Assembly (NCBI GenBank): GCA_025360285.1
Contig: JANYCM010000018.1
Location: forward strand, 1 to 15,415
Length of the DNA stretch: 15,415 bases
Direction of reading: 5' to 3'
Origin: Sphingomonadales bacterium
GTDB taxonomy: Bacteria > Pseudomonadota > Alphaproteobacteria > Sphingomonadales > Sphingomonadaceae
In this document: positions 1 to 6,586 of the stretch, piece after piece
Layout of the letters: every line of letters starts with the position of its first letter
How positions within the stretch are numbered: position 1 is the first letter of the stretch
Notes under the pieces: generated by a model
Database searches by the model: none
What the model was told of the DNA's origin: nothing
The model's input: only the letters and a program-made list of their open reading frames with translations
Program-made: the position numbers and the translations under genes

Positions 1-368
1 ATCTTGTCGACGCGCTCCACCAGCACCCGGCCATACCAGGTGCGATCGAACACCGCGATTTCACGGCAGCCGGGCAGTTTCTGCCAGAACCGCCACAGAT
101 AATGATGTTCAATTTCGGCCCTGGTCGGCGCACCGATCGACCAGACCTTGGTATAGCGCGGATCGAGCGTGCCGGTCAGGCGCTGAATCAGGCCACCCTT
201 GCCGGCGGCGTCCCAGCCTTCGATCGCGATGATCGCCTTCAGGTTCTGGTTGATATAGGCGGCCTGGATCAATTCCAGCCGGTGCTGCAGCGTGACCAGC
301 TGCGTTTCATAATCGGCGCGATCAAGTTGTTCGTCGGTTTCGAAATCTTCGAGTTTGAGCTTGGCCAT
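1..368 (-). CDS. ppk2: Polyphosphate kinase 2 family protein, N-terminal part (runs off the left edge)
   Basis: The first 122 codons are visible; the C-terminus lies outside the window. PPK2 enzymes transfer phosphate between polyphosphate and nucleotides in the cytoplasm. Seen in the sequence: a Walker A-type loop EGWDAAGKGG near residues 50-59 and the downstream DRTWYGRVLVERV block near residues 108-120, both typical of PPK2. The ATG at 368 is preceded by GGGAAG at a short distance, which supports this start. The class (ADP, AMP or GDP preferring; single or double domain) cannot be decided without the missing half. It lies downstream of a PEP-CTERM gene on the same strand but is separated from it by 209 bp containing a hairpin and a long imperfect inverted repeat, so it may have its own expression signals. 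ppk1 and ppx lie elsewhere in the window. Confidence 0.9.
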   Translation of the reverse strand, partial: MAKLKLEDFETDEQLDRADYETQLVTLQHRLELIQAAYINQNLKAIIAIEGWDAAGKGGLIQRLTGTLDPRYTKVWSIGAPTRAEIEHHYLWRFWQKLPGCREIAVFDRTWYGRVLVERVDK

Positions 369-373
369 GCGAC

Positions 374-494
374 TTCCCATCAATCAACGCGCTGGAGGCT
401 TGGCGAATATTCGCTTGGCCGCCATCGCTGGCAGGCAATGCCGATTGGCACGACGAATACTGGCCAAAGCCAATCAGGCGAAGATTGATGGGAA
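374..494 (-). repeat. 121-nt imperfect inverted repeat in the ppk2 leader
   Basis: The outer arms 374-385 (ttcccatcaatc) and 483-494 (gattgatgggaa) are perfect 12-bp complements. The complementarity resumes inward, with cgc, ggc, ttggc and finally tattcg at 408-413 against cgaata at 454-459, so about 30 of 40 arm positions pair. The inner loop 414-453 contains further small hairpins. On the minus strand the GGGAA of the ppk2 ribosome binding site falls in the terminal stem, so the folded RNA could hide it. It could equally be an intergenic palindromic repeat or a miniature mobile element; flanking duplications are not evident. Confidence 0.55.
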
Positions 495-549
495 AGTTTA
501 CGGCAACAAGCAACCGATACACACGCGCCGTCCCGTCACGCCGGGAGGA

Positions 550-575
550 TTTGGGGGTTGAAGATTGCCCCCAAA
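550..575 (-). terminator. Hairpin just after the PEP-CTERM gene
   Basis: An 8-bp perfect stem, tttggggg (550-557) with cccccaaa (568-575), and a 10-nt loop begin 2 nt beyond the stop codon of the minus-strand PEP-CTERM gene. There is no T-run after the stem on that strand, so it may be a weak or factor-assisted terminator or a 3'-end stabiliser rather than a classical intrinsic terminator. Confidence 0.45.
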
Positions 576-577
576 AG

Positions 578-1366
578 CTATGCCGTAACCGCGCGTCCCG
601 CGCGCCGCCGCCGTGCCGCGACACCAACCGCGCCGAAGCCGGTGATCAGCAGGGCCCAACTGGCCGGTTCGGGCACCGCACCATGGGCGAGCGCCAGGCT
701 CTGTTGGGCACCGATGATCAGGCCCTGGGCATTGCGCGCCACCAAGCCTGGCACTGTGGCACCAGTGAAGGACAGGCCGCGATAATGCTCATAAAGTGCC
801 TGGGCCGACGGGTTGGCGAGCGTGGCGGTCAAGCCATATTCGCTATTCCAGATCGCCGCCTGGATGGCAGGCATCGCGTCATTGAGATTGGGGCTGCCAT
901 TCAGGAACAGGCGCGCGCCGAGCTTGGCGAGCCCGCTCATCTTTTGAACCTGTGACAGGGTGAGAATATTGCCGGTTCCGGGGCCGGTGATGTTGTCGGT
1001 ACTCATCGGCGCGGTTGAAAAGGTGTAGTTGACGCTTGCCTGATAGCCGAAGCCGACGCTGATATTGTGCAGCAGATCAAAGCAATAGGTGATGACGGAG
1101 AAGGGTTTGCCGCTGGACGTGGTGCCCTGCAGTACCACCGGGCCGCCAACTTCGCCGCGGCTGAACGGCCCATAGCCGGCGATTGTGCCATCCAGTTGCA
1201 CGCTGCCAAGGTTATAGGCGCCCGCCGAATTGACCGTCAGCGTTGCGGCGGCCGCAGGCGAGGCCGTGCCAAAGGCCAGCAAGGCGGCAATGCCAAGCCC
1301 GGTGGCGGCCGCGGAAAAGCCACGCGGCGTTCGCTTCGGCGCCAGCGCCGAGATGATAGTCTGCAT
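578..1366 (-). CDS. PEPxxWA-CTERM secreted protein with a thioester-domain-like Cys/Gln pattern
   Basis: A 262-residue exported protein. It has an N-terminal signal peptide (basic MQTIISALAPKR, hydrophobic 20-36, Ala-rich cleavage region near 38-41) and a C-terminal sorting signal: PEPASWALL at 232-240, a hydrophobic segment, then the Arg cluster ARRRR at 251-255. This tripartite tail is recognised by an exosortase; no exosortase is in the window. In the body, YCFDLL (Cys95) and AIQAAIW (Gln169) resemble the Cys and the Gln-x-Ala-Ile-Trp motif of internal Cys-Gln thioester domains; this is an inference from motif shape only. The start at 1366 was chosen because AAGGG precedes it; an upstream in-frame ATG at 1453 would begin upstream of the predicted sigma-54 transcription start. 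The gene follows aspS but has its own promoter. The exact role is unknown; surface or exopolysaccharide-associated function is typical of the group. Confidence 0.85.
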   Translation of the reverse strand: MQTIISALAPKRTPRGFSAAATGLGIAALLAFGTASPAAAATLTVNSAGAYNLGSVQLDGTIAGYGPFSRGEVGGPVVLQGTTSSGKPFSVITYCFDLLHNISVGFGYQASVNYTFSTAPMSTDNITGPGTGNILTLSQVQKMSGLAKLGARLFLNGSPNLNDAMPAIQAAIWNSEYGLTATLANPSAQALYEHYRGLSFTGATVPGLVARNAQGLIIGAQQSLALAHGAVPEPASWALLITGFGAVGVAARRRRAGRAVTA

Positions 1367-1412
1367 AATATGACCCTTTGTTCCGGTTTGAACTGTGAAC
1401 GCTGCGCAAAGG

Positions 1413-1441
1413 TTGGCCGCGACTCTCTCCATCGCGGCCAA
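1413..1441 (-). promoter_or_regulatory. Stem-loop at the 5' end of the PEP-CTERM mRNA
   Basis: A perfect 10-bp stem, ttggccgcga (1413-1422) with tcgcggccaa (1432-1441), and a 9-nt loop start about 4 nt downstream of the predicted sigma-54 transcription start (about 1445). A 5'-terminal hairpin can protect an mRNA from 5'-end-dependent decay. Whether it does so here is inference. Confidence 0.5.
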
Positions 1442-1455
1442 GCTGTCGATCACGT

Positions 1456-1473
1456 TGCAAATTGCGTGCCAAA
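1456..1473 (-). promoter_or_regulatory. Sigma-54 (RpoN) -24/-12 promoter of the PEP-CTERM gene
   Basis: Read on the minus strand, 1473-1456 is TTTGGCACGCAATTTGCA. It matches the sigma-54 consensus TGGCACG-N4-TTGCA without mismatch. The GC of the -12 element is at 1458-1457, placing transcription start near 1445 and giving a leader of about 80 nt to the ATG at 1366. This implies activation by an NtrC-type enhancer-binding protein. Exosortase/PEP-CTERM systems are often accompanied by the PrsK/PrsR two-component pair, and PrsR is such an activator. Confidence 0.8.
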
Positions 1474-1544
1474 CCTAACAAAGCGTTTATACATACTAAA
1501 TTCAGGGCCTGAACGGTGTTAGGGCGCGTTCTGCCATTGCGAAA

Positions 1545-1560
1545 CGCGATTATCGTCGCG
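1545..1560. promoter_or_regulatory. Candidate enhancer (activator site) upstream of the sigma-54 promoter
   Basis: The inverted repeat cgcga-N6-tcgcg (1545-1549 and 1556-1560) is centred about 107 bp upstream of the predicted start. That is a usual distance for dimers of NtrC-family activators. A second overlapping dyad (cgcgtt 1525-1530, aacgcg 1543-1548) adds to the signal. The PrsR binding sequence is not known to me, so this is a positional inference. Confidence 0.3.
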
Positions 1561-1648
1561 CTTTAATATTAATGAATGTTGGGATTTTGGACGGCATCAC
1601 GCCGGCGCCGCCACCACCATGACCGCTCGACGCCTGATATCAGGGGCC

Positions 1649-1670
1649 AAAAATGGCGGCAGCGGGCCGC
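1649..1670 (-). terminator. Probable intrinsic terminator of aspS
   Basis: On the minus strand a GC-rich stem, GCGGC (1670-1666) with GCCGC (1660-1656), is followed 2 nt later by five T (1653-1649). It starts about 20 nt after the aspS stop codon. An alternative overlapping hairpin (1666-1680) shares one arm. The stem is short, so termination strength is uncertain. Confidence 0.45.
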
Positions 1671-1689
1671 ACGTCGCGGCTCCCTGCGC

Positions 1690-3471
1690 CTATTCGACGA
1701 CGCGAATGTGCAGTTCGCGCAGTTGCTTTGCCGTCGCCACATTGGGGGCGTTCATCATCAGGTCTTCGGCCTTCTGGTTCATCGGGAAGACGACGACTTC
1801 GCGCAGATTTGGTTCGTCGGCGATCAGCATGACCATGCGGTCCACCCCCGGTGCCGAGCCACCATGCGGCGGGGCACCGAATTTGAAGGCGTTGATCATG
1901 CCGGCGAAATCGCGGTCCACGTCGTCGCGGCTGTAACCGGCGATCTCGAAGGCCTTGTACATGATTTCGGGCCGATGGTTGCGGATGGCACCCGACGACA
2001 GTTCGACGCCGTTGCAGACGATGTCATATTGGAACGCCTTGATGGTCAGCGGGTCCTGGGTTTCCAACGCTTCGAGTTCGCCCTGCGGCATCGAGAAGGG
2101 GTTGTGGCTGAAATCGATCTTCTTGGCGTCCTCGTCATATTCGAACATCGGGAAATCGACGATCCAGCAGAATTTATAGGCGTTCTGCTCGATGATACCC
2201 AGTTCCTGCCCGACGCGGGTCCGCGCCAGCCCGGCCAGCCGGGCTGCCTGGGCTTCCTTGCCAGCGGCGAAGAAGCAGCCATCGTCAGGCCCCAGTCCAA
2301 GCTGGTCGTAAATCGCCTGCATCCCGGCTTCACCATGGTTCTTGGCAATCGGCCCGCCGAATTCGCCGGCCTTGCGGGTGACATAGCCGAGGCCCGAATA
2401 GCCTTCGGCGCGTGCCCATTCGTTCATATCGTCAAAGAAGCGCCGGCTTTTTTCGGCGGTGCCCGGCGACGGGATGGCGCGCACTACATTGCCGGCCTCA
2501 ACCAGCTTGGCGAACAGGCCGAAGCCTGAACCGCTGAAGTGCGCGGTGACATCCTGAATGACCAGCGGGTTGCGCAGATCGGGCTTGTCATTGCCATATT
2601 TCAGCATGGAGTCGGCATAGGGGATGCGCGGAAAGGCACCTTCCGTCACTGTCCAGGGCGTGCGGCCGCCAAAGCCGGCGTTCTCAGCGAACACGCCGGC
2701 CAGCACGGGTTCGATTGCCGCGAACACATCGTCCTGCGTGACAAAGCTCATTTCGAAATCGAGCTGGTAGAACTCGCCCGGTGAGCGGTCGGCGCGGGCA
2801 TCTTCATCACGGAAACACGGCGCGATCTGGAAATAGCGATCGAAGCCCGCCACCATCAGCAGTTGCTTGAACATCTGCGGTGCCTGCGGCAGCGCATAGA
2901 ATTTGCCGGGATGGACGCGGCTGGGCACCAGATAGTCACGGGCGCCTTCGGGGGACGACGCTGTCAGGATCGGTGTCTGGAATTCGGTGAAGCCCTGGTC
3001 GATCATGCGGCGCCGCAGGGACGCGATGACGTTCGAGCGCAGCATCATGTTGGCGTGCAGCCGCTCGCGCCGCAGATCGAGGAAGCGATATTTGAGGCGG
3101 ATATCCTCGGGATATTCGGCATCACCGGCCACCGGCAGCGGCAATTCGCTCGCCGCCGATTGCACCGTCACGTCATTGGCGCGCACTTCGATATCGCCGG
3201 TCGCCAGATTGACGTTCACCGCGCCGCCTTCGCGTGCCACCACATCGCCGGTGATCGTCACCACCGATTCGAGCCGCGCCCGATCGAGCGTTTCGAACGC
3301 CGGCGAGGCCGGGCCGACGACGATCTGGGTCAATCCGAAATGGTCACGCAGATCGATGAACAACACCCCGCCATGATCGCGCTTGCGGTGAATCCAGCCT
3401 GACAGCCGCGTCGGCTTGCCGGCGTCGGCGGCGCGCAGGGCGCCGCAGTTATGGGTGCGATAGGCGTGCAT
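1690..3471 (-). CDS. aspS: Aspartyl-tRNA synthetase, probably non-discriminating (AspRS/AsxRS)
   Basis: A 593-residue class II aminoacyl-tRNA synthetase that activates aspartate with ATP and charges tRNA-Asp in the cytoplasm; the length is normal for the bacterial enzyme. Domains: OB-fold anticodon-binding domain at about 1-105; motif 1 around FTEFQTPIL (161-169); motif 2 FRDEDARADRSPGEFYQLD (220-238), with the form seen in alphaproteobacteria; a bacterial GAD insertion in the middle; motif 3 GAPPHGGSAPGVDRMVM from 532. The anticodon domain carries RDHGG with His33 where discriminating enzymes such as that of E. coli have Leu, and a Gly-rich stretch (81-83) where they have Lys. This suggests it also charges tRNA-Asn, for amidation by GatCAB. 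The start at 3471 (MHAYRTHNCG) matches the family; the frame is open further upstream, but that would intrude on the divergent promoter region. Transcribed divergently from rnd. Confidence 0.96.
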   Translation of the reverse strand: MHAYRTHNCGALRAADAGKPTRLSGWIHRKRDHGGVLFIDLRDHFGLTQIVVGPASPAFETLDRARLESVVTITGDVVAREGGAVNVNLATGDIEVRANDVTVQSAASELPLPVAGDAEYPEDIRLKYRFLDLRRERLHANMMLRSNVIASLRRRMIDQGFTEFQTPILTASSPEGARDYLVPSRVHPGKFYALPQAPQMFKQLLMVAGFDRYFQIAPCFRDEDARADRSPGEFYQLDFEMSFVTQDDVFAAIEPVLAGVFAENAGFGGRTPWTVTEGAFPRIPYADSMLKYGNDKPDLRNPLVIQDVTAHFSGSGFGLFAKLVEAGNVVRAIPSPGTAEKSRRFFDDMNEWARAEGYSGLGYVTRKAGEFGGPIAKNHGEAGMQAIYDQLGLGPDDGCFFAAGKEAQAARLAGLARTRVGQELGIIEQNAYKFCWIVDFPMFEYDEDAKKIDFSHNPFSMPQGELEALETQDPLTIKAFQYDIVCNGVELSSGAIRNHRPEIMYKAFEIAGYSRDDVDRDFAGMINAFKFGAPPHGGSAPGVDRMVMLIADEPNLREVVVFPMNQKAEDLMMNAPNVATAKQLRELHIRVVE

Positions 3472-3571
3472 GATCTGGTTTTCCGGGCAATTATGTCGGG
3501 TATATGGGTCGGCGCGTGACACACTGGCCTTGGCACTTTGTCAAGCTGCCTCGGCTGCGCTATGCCACATC
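3472..3571. promoter_or_regulatory. Divergent aspS/rnd intergenic region
   Basis: These 100 bp separate the start codons of aspS (minus) and rnd (plus) and must hold both promoters. A consensus -35 TTGACA is seen on the minus strand at 3544-3539, but only a poor -10 lies 17 bp away. No clear plus-strand promoter or ribosome binding site for rnd was found. Confidence 0.4.
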
Positions 3572-4741
3572 ATGCTCATCCACCCGCTGGTTACCGATAC
3601 CAAAACCTTGACCGCTTTGTGCGATCGCCTGGCCCAGGCCGATTTCGTCACGGTCGATACCGAATTCATGCGCGAAAGCACCTATTACCCCGATCTGTGC
3701 CTCGTCCAGGTCGCCTCCAGCAGCGAGGCGGCGGCCATCGATCCCAAGGCGCCCGGCATTGATCTGACGCCGTTGCTCACGCTTCTGGTGGAGGATGATG
3801 TCCTCAAGGTCTTCCACGCCGGCGGCCAGGACCTTGAGATCATCTATAACCTCACCGGCAAGACGCCGGCGCCGCTGTTCGACACGCAAGTCGCCGCCAT
3901 GGCGCTGGGGCTGGGCGAACAAGTGGGTTACACCAATCTGGTCGCGGCCTATTCGGGGGTGCAGATCGACAAGGGTGCGCGGTTTACCGATTGGGCGCGG
4001 CGGCCGCTGAATGATCGCCAGCTTGACTATGCCATTGGCGATGTGACGCATCTGGCGGCACTTTTCCCCAAGATGGTCGACAAATTGCGCCGCACCGGCC
4101 GCGGTGAATGGTTGGACGATGAAATGGCGCGGGCTTGTGATCCCGCCACCTATGCGAATGATCCGGAAAAGGCCTGGCTGCGTCTGCGCCTGCCCAGCCG
4201 CAAGCCCGATGTGCTGGGGCGGTTGAAGGCGCTGGCGCGCTGGCGGGAACTGGAGGCGCAGGACAAGGATGTGCCGCGCGGCCGGATCGTCAAGGATGAA
4301 ACGCTGGGCGACCTTGCCGGCCAGCCACCACGTAGCCAAGCCGATCTCGCCAAGGTGCGCGGGCTGAGCGCCGCCTGGGGCAGCAATGCCATCGGCGACC
4401 GGCTGATCCGCGCCTTGCAGGGGGCGGAGCCCCTGCCGCCTGAGGAGATGCCGGCGCGGGAACCGCAGCGGCCTGGCCTGTCGTCGGAAGGCGCGCTGAT
4501 CGCCGATCTGCTCAAGCTGCTGCTGAAAATCCGCAGCAAGGAAAGCGGCGTGGCGCCCAAGCTGATCGTCCGCGGCGATGATCTTGATGCTTTGGCTGCC
4601 GGCGTCACCGAAGGCCTGCCGGTGCTTGCCGGCTGGCGGCGCGATGTCTTTGGTGCCGATGCCCTGGCGCTGGTCGAGGGCCGGCTGGGCTTTGTCGTCA
4701 AGGATGGCAAGCTGACGATGACCAAGGCGGTGATCGACTGA
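3572..4741 (+). CDS. rnd: Ribonuclease D
   Basis: A 389-residue 3'-5' exoribonuclease of the DEDDy family that trims tRNA precursors and other structured RNA 3' ends using two metal ions. The exonuclease core has motif I VDTEF (Asp29, Glu31), motif II with Asp87 in HAGGQDLEIIY, and motif III YAIGD (Tyr153, Asp157). An HRDC RNA-binding domain follows at about 205-285, then a linker and a second C-terminal helical region. The length fits the family. The start at 3572 was chosen by the family-typical opening (short lead into ITD/VTD-TxxLxxLCDRL); there is no obvious Shine-Dalgarno sequence, and an in-frame TTG at 3530 is a less likely alternative. It is divergent from aspS and convergent with ppx. 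Confidence 0.94.
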   Translation: MLIHPLVTDTKTLTALCDRLAQADFVTVDTEFMRESTYYPDLCLVQVASSSEAAAIDPKAPGIDLTPLLTLLVEDDVLKVFHAGGQDLEIIYNLTGKTPAPLFDTQVAAMALGLGEQVGYTNLVAAYSGVQIDKGARFTDWARRPLNDRQLDYAIGDVTHLAALFPKMVDKLRRTGRGEWLDDEMARACDPATYANDPEKAWLRLRLPSRKPDVLGRLKALARWRELEAQDKDVPRGRIVKDETLGDLAGQPPRSQADLAKVRGLSAAWGSNAIGDRLIRALQGAEPLPPEEMPAREPQRPGLSSEGALIADLLKLLLKIRSKESGVAPKLIVRGDDLDALAAGVTEGLPVLAGWRRDVFGADALALVEGRLGFVVKDGKLTMTKAVID

Positions 4742-4760
4742 GGCGGCTGCGGCGCGGAAG

Positions 4761-4910
4761 TTGACGAAAGTCTCTGTCTGGGTGTTGTTCACGCTGGCGG
4801 CGGCGTTTTCGAAAAGGCTTCCGGCAGCGAAGCTGATCAAACTTATCGATGAGAAAGAGCTTCTGGTTTTAAATCCCGCCCCGCAGCCGTTAGGCAACGC
4901 GAAGCGTTAA
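4761..4910 (+). other. Unrecognised short open frame after rnd (49 codons, TTG start)
   Basis: The frame is open from 4734 to the TAA at 4908-4910; the only usable start near its beginning is TTG at 4761. It reads as LTKVSVWVLFTLAAAF, then a basic/acidic helix-like KLIKLIDEKELLVLN, then PAPQPLGNAKR. The composition is plausible for protein but I recognise no family. It is out of frame with rnd, so it is not a read-through tail. Its last 12 codons coincide with a palindromic element. It may be a decayed gene end, a small protein, or chance coding across a repeat. Confidence 0.25.
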
Positions 4911-4937
4911 CGGGGAGGGATAAATCGGGATATTTAA
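4870..4937. repeat. Nested palindromic element between convergent rnd and ppx, possible bidirectional terminator
   Basis: Several inverted repeats share a centre near 4902: aacgc-gaa-gcgtt (4896-4908); ccgtta (4887-4892) with taacgg (4908-4913); and tcccgcccc (4874-4882) with ggggaggga (4912-4920), which pair except for one g/a mismatch. aaatcccg (4871-4878) also pairs with cgggatattt further out, and taaat/attta (4922-4936) forms a small stem. The position between convergent genes suits a two-way terminator, but no long T-run follows on either strand. The structure is also like a dispersed intergenic palindrome. Confidence 0.5.
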
Positions 4938-4972
4938 CGCTATAACCCATTTGGCTCGTGTAGGACAGTGCT

Positions 4973-6493
4973 TCAGCCCAGCACCACGCGTGGTTCCAGA
5001 CCCATCGCCTGGCCGAGCAGTTTCAAGCGCCGCTGCACGGTTTCGCCGAGCAGCGCCGCCTGCGCCGGTTCCAGCCGCAGCATCACGGCGTCGCCTTCGC
5101 GCAGCAGCCGGCTGGCGACCAAAGCCTCAGCCGTGCCGCCGGTCAGGCGTTGTCCCAGGCGCAGCGCCAGCCCCCAGACCCGGGCGCGGGCCAGCAGCGC
5201 CGGCGGTGCCAATCGCGCCAACAAGCCCAGCACCGGGGCATCGCCGGCGCCGCCGAAGCAATAGTGTAGCGCCTGTGCCAGTGCGGCGCGTTCCGCCGCC
5301 GTCACCGCCACCCAATTGCCGTGCAGCGCCGCATCGACGCCGCGTTCGGGACGGAAATCCGGGTGAGCGCGCCAGGCGATATCGCTGAGTAAACACACCG
5401 CCAGCCGCAGCCGCCGGTCGCTGCGGGTTTCGGCGCCGTCGAACAGGCCATCCATCCAATCGAACAGCATGTCGCCATGTTCGGGAAAGCGGCCCTGCCG
5501 GGCGCCTTCGCTGCGCGCCGCCTCGATCAGCGGATCAAGCCGCTGCTGTTCCGGCGACAATTGCCCGAACAACAGCCCTTCGCGCAGGCCAAAGCCCGAG
5601 GCGATCACCGAGGATGATCCCAGCCGCTTGACCGTCGCCGCCAACAGCATGGCCGCGCCGGGCAGCGATGGCAGGCGCGAGGTTGACAGGTTGGGCACGG
5701 TCTTCAGCGTTGCCAGATCAAGCTGCGACAGGCTGCGTACCAGCGAGGCAGGCGCCGACGCCGGCATTTCATATTGGTGGACGATCGGCAGCGGATGCCC
5801 GCTGGAATGGATATGCACCTGGGCCAGCGCCCGCCACGAACCGCCGACCATGTAGAAGGGCCGGCCGCGCCCGGCGGCGGCCCATTCGACCTTGTCGAGC
5901 GCCGCCCTGATGAACGGCGCCAGCGCCCGCCGGTCGCGCTTGCGCACGGCATCGAGGCGCAGTGAGCCGATGGGCAGCGAAATGCGTTCATGCGCTTCGC
6001 CGCCGGCGACGCGGATCAATTCCAGGCTGCCGCCGCCCAGATCCCCGACGACGCCATCGGCATCGGGAATGCCGGCGATGACTCCCAGCGCCGCGCCGCG
6101 CGCTTCCGCCTCGCCGCTGATGGTTTCGATGGTCAGGCCGCAGTCGCGTCCCACCCGGCCGATGAATTCATCGGCATTGGCGGCCTCGCGCACCGCCGCT
6201 GTGGCCACGGTGCGCAGCGATGTCACCCCCATGCCCGCCGCCAGCGCCGCAAAGCGCCGCAGCGCCGTCACCGCATTGTCCATGGCGCCCTTGCCGAGCC
6301 GGCCATTGGCGGCGAGGCCGCGGCCCAGCCCGGCCATGACCTTTTCATTGAACAGGGTCGCGGGAATGCGCGTCAGGCCTTGATAGACAACCAGACGGAC
6401 CGAATTGGACCCGATATCGATGATGCCGATCAGGCCATCGGCAGACGGCAGCGATCCGGTATGTGGCGGTTCGATCTGAAAGGCTGTGGCCAC
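4973..6493 (-). CDS. ppx: Exopolyphosphatase, Ppx/GppA family
   Basis: Releases terminal phosphate from long-chain inorganic polyphosphate (members can also act on pppGpp). It has the ASKHA-fold phosphate loops IIDIGSNSVRL (Asp26 in this numbering) and VVGDLGGGSLEL, the catalytic-region SGEAEARG, and a C-terminal HD-like helical half, as in alphaproteobacterial PPX of about 500 residues. I place the start at the GTG at 6493 because a strong GGGAG lies 5 nt upstream; this gives 506 residues. The ATG at 6574 would add 27 residues without any visible ribosome binding site and without family resemblance, although it leaves only 12 nt to ppk1. It lies downstream of ppk1 on the same strand, so polyphosphate synthesis and degradation are probably co-transcribed. 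Convergent with rnd. Confidence 0.92.
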   Translation of the reverse strand: MATAFQIEPPHTGSLPSADGLIGIIDIGSNSVRLVVYQGLTRIPATLFNEKVMAGLGRGLAANGRLGKGAMDNAVTALRRFAALAAGMGVTSLRTVATAAVREAANADEFIGRVGRDCGLTIETISGEAEARGAALGVIAGIPDADGVVGDLGGGSLELIRVAGGEAHERISLPIGSLRLDAVRKRDRRALAPFIRAALDKVEWAAAGRGRPFYMVGGSWRALAQVHIHSSGHPLPIVHQYEMPASAPASLVRSLSQLDLATLKTVPNLSTSRLPSLPGAAMLLAATVKRLGSSSVIASGFGLREGLLFGQLSPEQQRLDPLIEAARSEGARQGRFPEHGDMLFDWMDGLFDGAETRSDRRLRLAVCLLSDIAWRAHPDFRPERGVDAALHGNWVAVTAAERAALAQALHYCFGGAGDAPVLGLLARLAPPALLARARVWGLALRLGQRLTGGTAEALVASRLLREGDAVMLRLEPAQAALLGETVQRRLKLLGQAMGLEPRVVLG

Positions 6494-6586
6494 GCCGGCT
6501 CCCGTTTGAAGATCGCGCCGCGGATATGCCCGATTCAACCGGTCACGCAAAGCCGGTAATGGCCCGATGGTCATGACAGGGTGAGG

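Larger units (their letters stand above)
1367..1689. other. Intergenic region between aspS and the PEP-CTERM gene
   Basis: These 323 bp hold, from the aspS side: a probable aspS terminator (1649-1670), a 12-bp perfect palindrome cctgatatcagg (1633-1644), an AT-rich dyad ttaatattaa (1563-1572), candidate activator dyads (1525-1560), the sigma-54 promoter (1456-1473) and the leader stem-loop (1413-1441). No convincing coding frame was seen. Confidence 0.7.

Noticed and set aside
1576..2529. 317-codon plus-strand frame across the aspS 3' end
   Set aside because: It is antisense to conserved AspRS motif 3 and catalytic regions, and it has no ribosome site.
3516..3544. TTGACA at 3544-3539 (minus) as the aspS promoter
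   Set aside because: The -35 is perfect but the hexamer 17 bp downstream (TGTCAC) matches the -10 consensus poorly; kept only as a note in the intergenic entry.
3530..3546. TTGGCAC at the rnd upstream region as a second sigma-54 site
   Set aside because: The GC expected 10 nt after GG is absent (AG instead), so the -12 element fails.
3560..4897. Long open frame of 445 codons on the minus strand opposite rnd
   Set aside because: The plus-strand frame is a complete RNase D with all catalytic motifs; the antisense frame is a high-GC shadow without recognisable domains.
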